A stretch of 64,000 nucleotides of DNA from Atrichornis clamosus (taxonomy: Eukaryota; Chordata; Aves; Passeriformes; Menuridae), in NCBI GenBank assembly GCA_013400975.1, contig WBMZ01010839.1:42144-106143 (forward strand). Reading direction: 5' to 3'. Numbering within the stretch: the stretch's first letter is position 1; every line of letters starts with the position of its first letter. This document shows, piece by piece, positions 55,775 through 64,000 of the stretch. Below the pieces are notes generated by a model that was not told the DNA's origin, did not search any database, and saw nothing but the letters and a program-made list of their open reading frames with translations. The position numbers and the translations under genes were made by a program.

Positions 55775-56150
55775 CACAGAATCACAGAGTGGTTCAGGTT
55801 GGAGGGGACCACAGTGGGTCATGTGGTCCAATGTCCCTACTCAAGCAGGGTCATCCCAGAGCATATGGCACAGGATTGTGTCCAGATGGTTCTTGAATCT
55901 CTCCAGTGAAGGAAGACCCCACACCCTCTCTGAGCAACCTGTTCCAGTGCTCAGTCATTGCACAGGAAAGAAGTTCTTCCTCATGTTCGGGTGGAAATGT
56001 CTGTGCTTCTGTTTCTGCCTGTTGCCTCTTCTCCCATGGCTTGACAGCACCAAGCAGAGCCTGACTCCAGTCTCATGACACCCTCCCTTCAGATGCTGGT
56101 AGATATTGATGAGATATCTCAGCCGCCTTTCCTCGTGTTACAGGGCCTCC
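55775..56150 (-). mobile_element. CR1 LINE, 5'-truncated 3' end fragment
   Basis: The plus strand shows CACAGAATCACAGAGTGG, then TTCAGGTTGGAGGGGACC, CATGTGGTCCAATGTCC, CTGTTCCAGTGCTCAGTCA, AAGAAGTTCTTCCTCATG and CTCAGCCGCCTTTCCTCGT. This is the reverse complement of a chicken-repeat-1 3' end whose tail is the ATTCTGTG-type octamer, so the element points left with its tail at about 55775. Only the last few hundred bases remain, as in most CR1 copies. Divergence from the general pattern is visible but modest. The left border is clear; the right border is fuzzy and homology may run to about 56.2 kb. Confidence 0.93.
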
Positions 56151-59100
56151 CAACAAGGGACTGCAGTACTTCCTTCCTCGCACAATTACATTCTGTACCT
56201 CTAAACCAGAAGTATTTCTGACACATGATGGGCACCTCTCAGGTCATGTGAGACACAAACATGGAGAGATTAGGGAATCTAGCTGACCACTTACAGATAT
56301 AAGCCAGTTGTAAAGCCAACTCCCATGGCAAACCACTGGATCAGTCCTTATTAAACAGCAGACACGAGGTTACATGACAGCAGTCTGTTTGGAATACACT
56401 AACTGTACAGGACTTCTCAACTCAAAAAAGGATGCCTCACATGTTCAGAAGCGACACTGTTATTCTTCAAATTAAAAAATAAAATATATGCCATATTGCT
56501 CTGATGACAATAAATCCAGAAAGTGAATGTACTGTGCAACTGTACCCCTTGCAGAGAGACCAGGAGAGCAGTGGTGGGAGCTACACAAATCATTTCCCCT
56601 TTCTCTTGGCTTATGCTAAAAGTCAGCACAGCTTTCACCACAGCTAACACCACTGACCTTCCACCACTGCAAGACAAATGTCATGAGCTATTGCAATACA
56701 AACTTGCTCTGCTGGCTCAGAAATCAGACACAATGAAGATTTTGCATTTGGAACTTGGTTAATAATTCCAAGTCAGTCTCCCATAGCTGTAGTTATTCTG
56801 TAGGAGTAAATACAGGCTTAGTTTTGCTGCCAATGTTGGCAGATATGACTAAATAAATTCAGAGAAAGTATATTTGACCATTTCTTCACATTAATTTTTT
56901 TTAACTAAAACTTTACCTCACTCTCCAGGAAAAGATATCTATAAATATCACATAGCTTGAAAAGTCAGAAGTATTCAAAGTAACTAGTATATCAAGAAAA
57001 AAAATGGTTCCATTACCAAAAAAAACAAAAGAACTTCAAGTAGTTTGCACATCTGAAGGTCTACCATTTACTTTCCAACCAGAGTTTGATGCTGACATTC
57101 ACGAAGCAAAATCCATCTGCAAGGATTTCTATAAAGGGCAACATCTGCAGCACTGGGAGCAATGTTCCATTTTGATTTAAATATCATCACCAAACAATTA
57201 TTTCCCCAACTTTGGAAAAACTGACTCCTACAAAGTTTCAATACCCCAGAGACTTCTCTTTCCTCTGTTCATAACTCAGCTCAAAAGAAACCATAAAAGT
57301 CAACTAAGATCTTCTTCTGAAGGGTGCACACAAACAGCCACTTACCGAGCTCCTCCTGGGTCTTACTACAGATCCCAAAACCTACAGAAAACCCTTCTGT
57401 TAACGAATGCCACTGTAAAGAACATTGCTGTATGTCGACAATCATGGGCTACAAATGTCCCATTTTTGTTATAGCTAAAGTTTTGGAGTGAAGTCTGGAC
57501 TGAATTATTTACATTTAAGACATTAAAGAATATAATGTATTGTTATTACTTTTCATCCCAGTTTACAGAAGAAAATGTACTCCATAACCAAGGCCTTCTC
57601 ATTCAGAAGAATTAAGGTTTCACTAAGCCAACAGGGACTATTAGCAGCCCAAGAGACATAGATGAAGATTTGACCCAGTTGCTACTCAGAAAATGCTTCC
57701 TTACAAATACCAGCCTAAGTAACTCCACTTTAGAGGGGGTGGGAGAAAGAGGGTTGTTACAGATCCAAAAAAAAGGTCCTTTAATGAGACTGTTTGCAGA
57801 AACTTCATGGGCCATTCAGCTTTCCAATCAACATGCCAAACTAAAAGTGCACCACATTAAATCTGAAACACCTATAAAACAAGCCCTGATGAAATACAGA
57901 CTGTCTTCCATCCACCTCCTCCATATGGCTCAAGCAAAGTCAACTTTTAATTTCATAACACAAAATATTTAATTTATGCTTTTCTTCATATGTCAATTTA
58001 ACCTCTGGCACATAGCTTTGAAACCATATAAGGATGCCTAACACTTTCCATATGGCAACTAAATTGTAGCTTTTAATTGCACCAACTGGTATCATTCAAG
58101 GATAATTCCCTTGGAATCCAGCTTTCTGCTACAGTATTGGCCAATTTACTAATCTCATCACCATGGCACTAATACTTTCAGAGACTCTTTGATTGTTAAT
58201 ATTCATATTATAATTTTCCCAAACCAGAGCTGTCAAGATATACTATGTGCACCACTAATTAAATTATCTTGGTTTGTTGGCACCAAATTTCAACACAAAA
58301 TAAGATTCTGCTTTTCTCTCTCTCAATACAAAGTTTGGCAATTTTATTGTAAATGTCATACAATATTTATGTGTACTAAAATATTTTTTAGTCATACCAA
58401 TATCTAGCACTGCTGAGTCTGTTGTTTATTTTAATCCTCAGAGTCAATAAAAACAATTATCTATATAATACTGACATTAATGGACTTGAAAATATTTTAA
58501 AAGATCACTTCAAGCAGTCACACAAGATAGCACCCAAGGAAATTTTCATTGCTCTTGTCACCAAACCAGTAAGAAGGCAGTCTTTCAAATGTGATTCTAC
58601 TCATGAAATGACCCCAAAGTAGTGCTACAATTAAATCTTCCATTTCAACAGGCTTTTAGCCATAGTATGTACATAACACTAAAAAAGTCTCACTTCTGTT
58701 TATTATTTTCATTTTGGATGAATGACCTACCCAGCTGTGTCTTCCATAAGGCGAGGTATTTTAATATGCACACACACACACACTGTTTAACAGAGGGGGA
58801 CTGGGAAGGGCTATTTTTTTTTTTTATTTTAGATTGATCACACTAGAGGAGTAGTGAAGTTGACACTGGTGTTGTCTCCTCTCAGCCATGCAAGGAATGC
58901 CCATTAATGTCACTGGCAGTTACAGCCACAGAACAAATGGAGAACAAGCCCCACCTCTGAAGTACTGATGTGCCTCAGCATTTCATACTGTGTTAGTCCC
59001 AAACCAGATACTCAACTCTAATTAATACCAATTAGGGTTGAACATGAGGATCACTAGCACCAAGGAGCCCAGCAGAAGTGGTAAGCTAAAGCCTTTTCTA

Positions 59101-62100
59101 TTTTATCTAGAAAGATTACCTACAATGTGGCTCACTGAGAGTTGGTTTGAAATTTAATTAAAAATATGATATTATTTCCATTCCCAAGTACAGACCTCAA
59201 TAAGACACACAAGAACCTAGTAAAATTTCTTATGGCTTTGAAGATAAAAGAAAATCGAACTAAGTAAATGTCATATTTAATATTCCCCCCTCTAGCACAG
59301 AATTACTTCTCAGTAAAATATATAAATACATGATTATTTGCAAACAATGTTGATTTCCAAAAATAGTTTGTAAAAGTAAATATGGGGAATAAATTTAAGC
59401 TTAAGGATAACCCACAATGTCAGAAACCTTTCTGAATACAAGTTAACTCATTCATAAAGCACCAAAAGAAGTGTACTCAGTTGCTCTAACAGATTTACAG
59501 CCTTGGTGCTTTCTATTAGCTTTGAAAGAAGAAGATGACTTTGGACCTCATACTTTCCATGGATGCAACAGAACTCCTTTTTTCTTTAATCCTACATGAG
59601 TGGAAGCTGCAGCCCAGCCCTCAGCCTCCAGAGTCATTAAAACATTTAGAGCAGAGCAGCCCCTGGTGGGCGGGTGGCAATGGTTGAAGGAGGTCAGGGC
59701 TCTCACCCAGCACAGCCAGTTGCAGGCACTGGTGCATATTTCGGACACTGTCCCCTTCCCCTGGCTCATGCCTTCACCCAGTGGTTTACTCAGAGATCCT
59801 TCTCAGATGACTGGTGCCTTTGGCAACAGCTGGACACTAATTACTGCTCTTTCAGTGAATTGGAGGGGGAAGACTCAGATGGATACGACACGACATGAAT
59901 AACACGTCAGCTGAAGAAAGCCTGCCCTAACCAAGGAACTCTCAAAACTTTTGCTCAGGAAGAGGAAAGGTGTCGTACTGAACTCTCCTTGAGTCCAACA
60001 CCCCTGCATGAACCGACATAAAGACCTCCCCTCCACAACAATTGTAAATTCAATCATTCTAGAGAGGACTACAGATGAAACTTTATTGCTTTCCTGTATT
60101 AGTCACTCATTCCTCTTGTAAAACACTACATGAATCCCCTGAAATTCAGTGTCATCTCCTCTGTATGACTAACTTTAGCAGGACAATCCAGTGTCTCTCT
60201 TCTTGAGAGAAACAGCCTTCCAGCTACAATCAAGACAGAATTTTTGGCTTATATAGAGCAATATAAATCAAATTGCACCATCACATCCAAGTTCTGCTAA
60301 AAATTACCCAAATCTTTGAAGTTTCAGTCTTGGAAGCTCTTCAGACTAAGTGCTCTCCTCTTCCAACCAGAGGTTTTTGGAAGTAAACTGGATTTCACCA
60401 AATAGGCCCTATGTACAACAAAACCACTATCTGGTTAAGGATTCCTAGTAGGGAAATTATTTCTAGGATCTGTTTTTTTTAAACTCAGCTGGATGTTTCT
60501 GTGAATACAGATATTTTCATCGGCGTTTGATCTAACTCTTTCTGCCATAAGTCACAAATGCAGCAACTTAGGATCTATTTTGGCAGAAAAAACCCATGTT
60601 TTACTGAGAAGTCAAAGCTTCAGCTGTGACACACTAAACTTGTACCATTCCACAAAGCCTTGTAAGCCAATTGGATGTTTTAGGATGAATTTTGAAGCAG
60701 TAAGGAGAAGAGTCCTTGGTCGATTCAAGTGCAACACTACCGCATCTTTGGAGACTACACACCTGTTCCACACAATTCCATGACTATTAGCAGAAGCAAT
60801 TGCCATTTCTACATCTTGAGGTGAACAAAGAACCAAGAGGTTAGGCTACAATGCACTTTGTATCTTGGTATAATTATACAAGAGATCAAAGAGATCTCAG
60901 AAGAGAAGCAGTCATGCAATCTCAGTTATGGAGTCAATAGCTGTGACTCCATAATCCTTGTCAAAATGACTGTACATATGGCACATCTGGTTCCAATGTA
61001 AGATTAGAAATGTATCCTTCCCTATTCCAAAAGTTCATATTTTAAAGGAACTTTAATGTAGCTGTCACAGTGGGCCTGTGACAGGATGACAATTAAACTA
61101 AATCAATTAGCAGGCTATATATGCATACAGATACTACCAAATATATTAGGCAATAAATGGCAAATATTTTTGAACATTCAGAAACAGCTCTATAAGGATG
61201 ACAGTAAAAAGCCTCATGGGAACAGTGCTTTTAAACACACTTAAACCTGTTTACAGTTTTATAATGTACTAAAACTGTAGACTAATATTTAGTTAATGGC
61301 TTGCTAATTGCTGAGCCATCATGAGAAGACTTCCTCTTGAGCAAGAGCAGAAATACTGTTCTACTGTCATTCCAGCTGAGCAGACCCCACAAAACTGCCA
61401 ACTGAAGAGTGTTGTGAATAGAAAGTATCTTTCACAAAAGATATTTTCTCCCTCTTTTCAGAAAGCAAATTATCTTTGTGGAAGAAAATGCATTTCACAA
61501 ACTAAAGTCAGAGCTTTTTTCTTTAACTCTTGTATTTTCAATCTGTGTTTAGTTTGGTGAGTTGAACTTCTTTTCTAGAAAATATACATGTGAAAGGTAG
61601 AACATACCTAAAAACCTTGACTTACAAAAATTGGGATAATAAGAAAATAATTAAAAGTATGTGTTTTTACTCTTTGCATCTATATCATAGTATGTACTAT
61701 TATTAATGAGAATTTCTTTCTTTGGACATATTGTTTCCAAATAAAGTGCAATAAATATCATGTCAACCAACCATTCCTGCAAGTTGAAGGTGATTATGTT
61801 CATCGTTTACAAACACATCAATATCTTGTCCCCTTTGTCTTTGCGTCTAGTGACTCACACAATTTATGCTCCTTAAAATACAATACTGGTGGAATCTAAA
61901 ATGTCACCATTAGCTTTTCCCATGCTACATATCTTCTACTCACTTTAGCATCCCACCTAAAATGAAGTACTCTCCACTTGCAAGTTAATTTTTCCTGAGA
62001 CACCAGTCTGAGCTCCTGAGAATACAACTGGTAGCTAACAAAGCAAAGAGCCTGCAGGAGGTTTGGTGGCCCTGGCTCTGCTTGTGCTTTCAAAGCCACA

Positions 62101-62170
62101 CTGCTTGCTGGGAAGCACAGATTCCAATCTCCCCCATCTCTCAGGTTACATTTCCAGTGATGAAGCTTTC
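56151..62170. other. Intronic sequence, mostly featureless
   Basis: AT-rich, with a CA microsatellite at 58.77 kb and a T9-10 run near 58816. Short perfect hairpins at 60926-60954 and 61062-61084 are within chance expectation. No coding signal recognised. Confidence 0.5.
58769..58783. repeat. Short (CA)n microsatellite
   Basis: About 7.5 CA units. Confidence 0.9.
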
Positions 62171-62234
62171 AGGGCTTGATCCAAAGTCAATGGGAATCTT
62201 TCAGTAAACATCAATAAACTCTGGATCACACCCT
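62171..62234. repeat. Ancient palindromic repeat with terminal inverted arms (copy 5)
   Basis: AGGGCTTGATCCAAAG at the left and CTCTGGATCACACCCT at the right are inverted copies with three mismatches over 16 bases. Between them is GTCAATGGGAATCTTTCAG. The layout resembles a small non-autonomous DNA element, but no target-site duplication is clear. Confidence 0.6.
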
Positions 62235-62738
62235 GAAACACTACGAGGACCATATCTAAGTAATGTTAAGTCTGTTTACCTCCCATCATGCCTTTTTGTT
62301 TAAAGAGACAACATTAAAAACAAATAAAAGGAAAAAGCAACCGAAACATTTCCTCCAGCCCTGCTTTACTTGGAGGACTGAAGGAAAGAGAAGGGGTGGA
62401 AAGTGACCAGTGCAGTAACAGCCAGGACAAGTGACTGATACAGTAACTCTTATGGAGAAAGTCAACTGAGCGCTATTAGCAAAGAGTAAATAAATAACAA
62501 TTACTCTTCGGGGACTTCTCCTTGCCTGCCAAAATGTCATAGGCAAACTTGTGCACTAATCAGGGTTCACAGACTATGGCACACTGGCTGGGTACTGGGC
62601 TTTCCCCAGAGATTCTCTGTTTGCTCCTGTTTGCAAAGGATTTTGTTCTAATCGTACTGCCCAGACACCAGCAGTCAGGTTCCCGTACTCTTCTGGCTTT
62701 TGTACCCTCACCAAGTTTGCTCTGCAGCTCCTAACTTC

Positions 62739-62745
62739 ATCAAAG
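62739..62745 (-). promoter_or_regulatory. Candidate TCF/LEF site at the start of NKD1 intron 3
   Basis: CATCAAAGG on the plus strand is CCTTTGATG on the minus strand, a full match to the S-CTTTGAT-S consensus. It lies about 170 bp downstream of exon 3. Similar heptamers are scattered through the intron at chance frequency, so only the promoter-proximal position and full-length match make this one interesting. Confidence 0.4.
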
Positions 62746-62913
62746 GACTGAAGGAAACCACCCACGGGGCAGCGCCTTGGAGCAACATTAGGGCAAAGAA
62801 AACCTTCCTTTGCACAACCGCCCCTTGGGAGGGAAGGAGGGATGGAGAAAGAGCTTTTGCTTTTCAGTGTTTCAAAAGGAAGGGGCGGGGGGGCAGCGAG
62901 GAAGCTGACATAC

Positions 62914-63071
62914 CCTGGCGCTGGAGAGCCTGCACACGGCGCGGTGCTGGCAGCCTTGCTGGAGTCCCGAGCTGCTGCCGCCGCTGCTGCTGCCCCCGGA
63001 GAATTTCTGCTTCACCATCCAGTCCTCCAGCCCTTTGCGAGCCAGAGAGGCGTTCACCGCGAAACTATCAC
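62914..63071 (-). CDS. NKD1: NKD1 coding exon 3 (Ser/Gly-rich 3' part); gene continues left
   Basis: Completes Gly20 and encodes D-S-F-A-V-N-A-S-L-A-R-K-G-L-E-D-W-M-V-K and onward to Arg72. The first part lines up with mammalian NKD1 D-S-F-A-V, A-R-K-G and the E-(E/D)-W triad, the conserved block upstream of the Dishevelled-binding EF-hand. After F-S-G-G the sequence becomes G-S-S-S-G-G-S-S-S-G, coded by AGC/GGC triplets, and then a Cys/Arg-rich tail with no clear family match. Donor is CCAGG|GTATGT on the minus strand; the exon is 158 nt and ends in phase 0. No other good donor lies nearby, though a different 3' end is possible because the tail is poorly conserved. The EF-hand and the His-rich C-terminus are absent from the window, so the gene is partial here. 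Confidence 0.88.
62967..63000. repeat. CTG/CCG (AGC/GGC) triplet-rich run within exon 3
   Basis: Alternating GCTGCTGCCGCCGCTGCTGC-type triplets on the plus strand encode the minus-strand G-S-S-S-G-G-S-S-S-G segment of NKD1. Mammalian NKD1 lacks this run, so it looks like a lineage-specific in-frame expansion. It is likely to vary in length. Confidence 0.65.
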
Positions 63072-63308
63072 CTAGAAAAGAGGAGACAATGCCGCCGCTG
63101 AGCCGCCCGCAGAGCCCGCCCGACCCCCGCGGCCATCCCCGCGCCCGGCTGGGGCTGCAGCCGGGGCTGGGGCCGGAGCCGGGGCCGGAGCGGCGCGCAG
63201 AGCGCAAACCGCGGCGGAAAGTTGAGGGGAGAGGGCAGGGGGCCGAGGGCAGCCAGCCGGACCGGGGCAAGGCGTTCAAAGTTACTAGCAGTAAGCAGCC
63301 ATCCCTAC
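63072..63308 (-). other. NKD1: NKD1 intron 2 (237 nt, GC-rich)
   Basis: A short GC- and CpG-rich intron from GTAGGG to a strong pyrimidine-tract acceptor (TTGTCTCCTCTTTTCTAG) on the minus strand. It lies inside the promoter-proximal CpG-rich block. A TCF/LEF-type CTTTGAA motif lies 28 bp inside it (see separate entry). The long open minus-strand frame that crosses this intron is a by-product of GC richness, not coding sequence. Confidence 0.85.
63275..63281 (-). promoter_or_regulatory. Candidate TCF/LEF site in NKD1 intron 2
   Basis: TTCAAAG on the plus strand reads ACTTTGAAC on the minus strand, matching the CTTTG(A/T)(A/T) TCF/LEF core. It lies 28 bp downstream of exon 2 in the CpG-rich block. 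NKD1 is known as a Wnt/beta-catenin-induced feedback inhibitor, so a site here is plausible, but the motif also occurs by chance. Confidence 0.35.
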
Positions 63309-63341
63309 CTTCTGGACTTTCTCTGGGTTTACAAACGGCAG
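63309..63341 (-). CDS. NKD1: NKD1 coding exon 2 (33-nt micro-exon)
   Basis: Encodes, with the base carried over from exon 1, A-A-V-C-K-P-R-E-S-P-E plus the first base of Gly20. Mammalian NKD1 has almost the same stretch (A-A-V-C-K-R-R-E-S-P-E-G), with Pro here for one Arg. Seen on the minus strand: acceptor CTGCCTAG|CTG and donor GAAG|GTAGGG. The 33-nt length keeps the phase (phase 1 in, phase 1 out), so skipping this exon would still leave the reading frame open into exon 3. The basic R-E-S-P-E-G segment just after the myristoylation site is typical of the family. Confidence 0.92.
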
Positions 63342-63483
63342 CTAGGCAGATCCGGAGGAAAGTGTGTGAGGGAAATAATAAAGGAAGATCGTTAGACACC
63401 AGTATAAAAACCACAGCAATAAACCGAGTAAAATCCGAATAAAAGGGAAAGGGCAAAGGAAGTAGCAAGTGAAAGGAACTAAC
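63342..63483 (-). other. NKD1: NKD1 intron 1 (142 nt)
   Basis: A short intron between exons 1 and 2, starting GTTAGT and ending in TCTGCCTAG on the minus strand. A TCTAAC branch-point-like motif lies at 63396-63391, about 50 nt before the acceptor, followed by a T/C-rich stretch. Boundaries are inferred from the splice sequences and from the protein continuing in frame. Confidence 0.85.
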
Positions 63484-63508
63484 CATGTTTCGAGTGAAGT
63501 TTCCCCAT
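63484..63508 (-). CDS. NKD1: NKD1 coding exon 1 (start codon, N-myristoylation signal)
   Basis: First coding exon of naked cuticle homolog 1, an intracellular antagonist of canonical Wnt signalling that binds Dishevelled. Seen: the minus strand has ATG at 63508-63506 followed by codons for M-G-K-L-H-S-K-H plus one extra G, then a donor reading CATG|GTTAGT. The start has G at -3 and G at +4, a favourable context. M-G-K-L-H-S-K is the signature N-terminus of vertebrate NKD proteins; Gly2 is the myristoylation acceptor shown for NKD2 and predicted for NKD1. The exon ends in phase 1, and the next exon supplies CT to make Ala. The two following exons continue the known N-terminal sequence, which makes the call strong. 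NKD1 is preferred over NKD2 because the downstream residues (A-A-V-C-K, D-S-F-A-V) are closer to NKD1. The exon is far too short to be found by open-frame length. Confidence 0.92.
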
Positions 63509-63833
63509 CTCTCTGCATTGATCTGCAATTACGATTCATTTGACTATTTTCAGTAGGGTCAGGTTCGCTTGTTATTTTTTGTAGATATATAAAATCCCAG
63601 TGTGTTTAGAAATCCATGTGCTCCGCTTCTCCCCGCTAACGCACAAGCGAGCTCAAATCTCAGCTCCTCTCCTGCAGCACGGTCCGGCGTCCCCCTCTCC
63701 GCTCCAGCCTTCCTCCTCTCTCCTCTCTTTCCCAAAGACAGAGGCGGTTACAAAAGACCTTACTTCACCCACCGGGGAACATGATTGACACCTCATTGAG
63801 ATTAGACCACTTGCAGGCAGCCTCCGCCTTCCC

Positions 63834-63838
63834 ATTGG
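63834..63838 (-). promoter_or_regulatory. CCAAT box (inverted ATTGG on plus strand)
   Basis: CCCATTGGGC on the plus strand reads GCCCAATGGG on the minus strand, the direction of NKD1 transcription. It lies about 325 bp upstream of the start codon and could bind NF-Y. The motif is short, so its function is inference from position in a CpG-rich promoter. Confidence 0.4.
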
Positions 63839-63883
63839 GCCGCGGCGGCAGATGAAAGGGGCGAGTGAGCCCTTTGGAGGCTC

Positions 63884-63950
63884 AAAAAGGAAAAAGGAAA
63901 AAAAANAAAGAAAAAAAAAAAAAAAAGAAGAAGAAGAAAAAAGAAAAAGG
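63884..63950. repeat. A/G purine tract with one ambiguous base
   Basis: A run of A with interspersed G (AAAAAGG, then AAG units) and an N at 63906. The unresolved base and homopolymer make the true length doubtful. It lies in the NKD1 promoter region next to the CCAAT box. Confidence 0.85.
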
Positions 63951-64000
63951 AGCAGCCGGGGCGCGTTTCACTTCCAGCCAGGCACGGGCGGCAGGGCCGG

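Larger units (their letters stand above)
1..62913 (-). other. NKD1: Presumed NKD1 intron 3 (partial, over 62 kb)
   Basis: From the GTATGT donor after exon 3 to the left edge I find no further NKD1 exon: no open frame in the block resembles the EF-hand region or the His-rich end. Mammalian NKD1 is also a gene of many tens of kilobases. The interpretation as one intron is inference; a short unrecognised exon inside it cannot be excluded by eye, and a nested non-coding transcript is equally possible. Confidence 0.7.
62820..63290. promoter_or_regulatory. CpG-rich block over NKD1 exons 2-3
   Basis: Dense CG dinucleotides and strong GC richness stand out from the AT-rich window. The block spans exon 3, intron 2 and the start of intron 3. 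With the 63.6-64.0 kb part it looks like one promoter-associated CpG island interrupted by an AT-richer stretch (63.35-63.6 kb). Exact limits need a sliding-window count. Confidence 0.75.
63509..64000 (-). promoter_or_regulatory. NKD1: NKD1 5'UTR and promoter region (transcription start not located)
   Basis: Sequence directly upstream of the NKD1 start codon. It is CpG-containing and purine/pyrimidine-skewed, with a CCAAT box on the minus strand (GCCCAATGGG, plus positions 63831-63840) and GC-rich stretches at 63840-63860 and 63950-64000. No minus-strand TATA box is evident, as expected for a CpG-type promoter. The 5'UTR must cover at least the bases next to the ATG. Upstream ATGs occur near 63539, 63529 and 63623. 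The exact start site cannot be read from sequence alone. Confidence 0.6.

Noticed and set aside
55821..56078. 85-codon plus-strand frame inside the CR1 copy.
   Set aside because: It is antisense to the CR1 3' end and does not represent the CR1 reverse transcriptase.
60926..60954. Perfect 10-bp inverted repeat (TTATGGAGTC, 9-nt loop).
   Set aside because: A handful of 9-10 bp perfect hairpins is expected by chance over this length; too short for a miRNA precursor.
61062..61084. Perfect 9-bp inverted repeat CTGTCACAG-TGGGC-CTGTGACAG, with MEIS/TGIF-like CTGTCA cores.
   Set aside because: Same chance argument; no supporting context.
63035..63442. Plus-strand 135-codon Pro/Arg/Gly-rich frame.
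   Set aside because: Antisense shadow of the CpG-rich NKD1 exons, with no recognisable domain.
62872..63528. A 218-codon open frame on the minus strand, the longest in the window.
   Set aside because: It runs straight through two introns. Only the part after the acceptor at 63072 is in the NKD1 frame; the upstream part, including A-A-V-C-K-P-R-E-S-P-E-G, is split by GT/AG introns, so it is not one protein.
63586..63594. TATATAAAA on the plus strand near the promoter.
   Set aside because: It faces away from NKD1, and no plus-strand gene begins in the remaining 400 bp; probably AT-rich chance.
1..64000. A prokaryotic-style novel system, CRISPR array, phage or endogenous retrovirus.
   Set aside because: No gene-dense operons, no regularly spaced repeats, and no LTR pair or gag/pol-like frames seen. 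The window is ordinary vertebrate intron and promoter DNA.

Overview
This is vertebrate nuclear DNA, most likely from a bird. The support is a reverse-oriented CR1 LINE 3' end at about 55.8 kb (the commonest avian retrotransposon), a decayed MIR-type SINE at 3.4 kb, relics of a palindromic repeat typical of sauropsids, sparse interspersed repeats overall, an AT-rich background and one GC/CpG-rich promoter at the right edge. Two N runs mark assembly uncertainty: 14 N inside a TA microsatellite at 2219-2232, and one N in an A/G tract at 63906. Nothing bacterial, phage-like or CRISPR-like is present.

One gene is recognisable: the 5' end of NKD1 (naked cuticle homolog 1), transcribed right to left on the minus strand. 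Its first three coding exons are small and sit in the CpG-rich right end. Exon 1 is 63508-63484 (25 nt; M-G-K-L-H-S-K-H plus one base), exon 2 is 63341-63309 (33 nt; A-A-V-C-K-P-R-E-S-P-E plus one base) and exon 3 is 63071-62914 (158 nt; from D-S-F-A-V-N-A-S to a Ser/Gly-rich end). All three have GT/AG boundaries, the phases agree, and together they encode 72 residues. The product is a myristoylated-type Dishevelled-binding antagonist of Wnt/beta-catenin signalling. The EF-hand and His-rich C-terminal exons are not in the window and must lie further left.

Positions 1-62913 are therefore best read as one very long third intron of NKD1. It contains a GGGCA-type G-rich minisatellite (about 4.23-4.6 kb), an isolated GC/CpG-rich patch (about 6.82-7.05 kb), the MIR and CR1 relics, several palindromic-repeat relics, a three-copy 27-bp tandem repeat (52.37-52.45 kb) and mononucleotide/dinucleotide tracts. 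The open reading frames in this stretch are short, unrecognised and of the number expected by chance. One exception deserves a look: a 66-codon minus-strand frame at 55684-55484 has a good 3' splice site, the right phase to follow NKD1 exon 3, and an AATAAA just after its stop. It could be an alternative terminal exon, but this is speculative.

The right edge (about 63.5-64.0 kb) holds the presumed 5'UTR and promoter, with a CCAAT box on the minus strand, upstream ATGs out of frame with the NKD1 start, and TCF/LEF-type motifs near exons 2 and 3. Such motifs would fit the known Wnt-induced negative-feedback role of NKD1.
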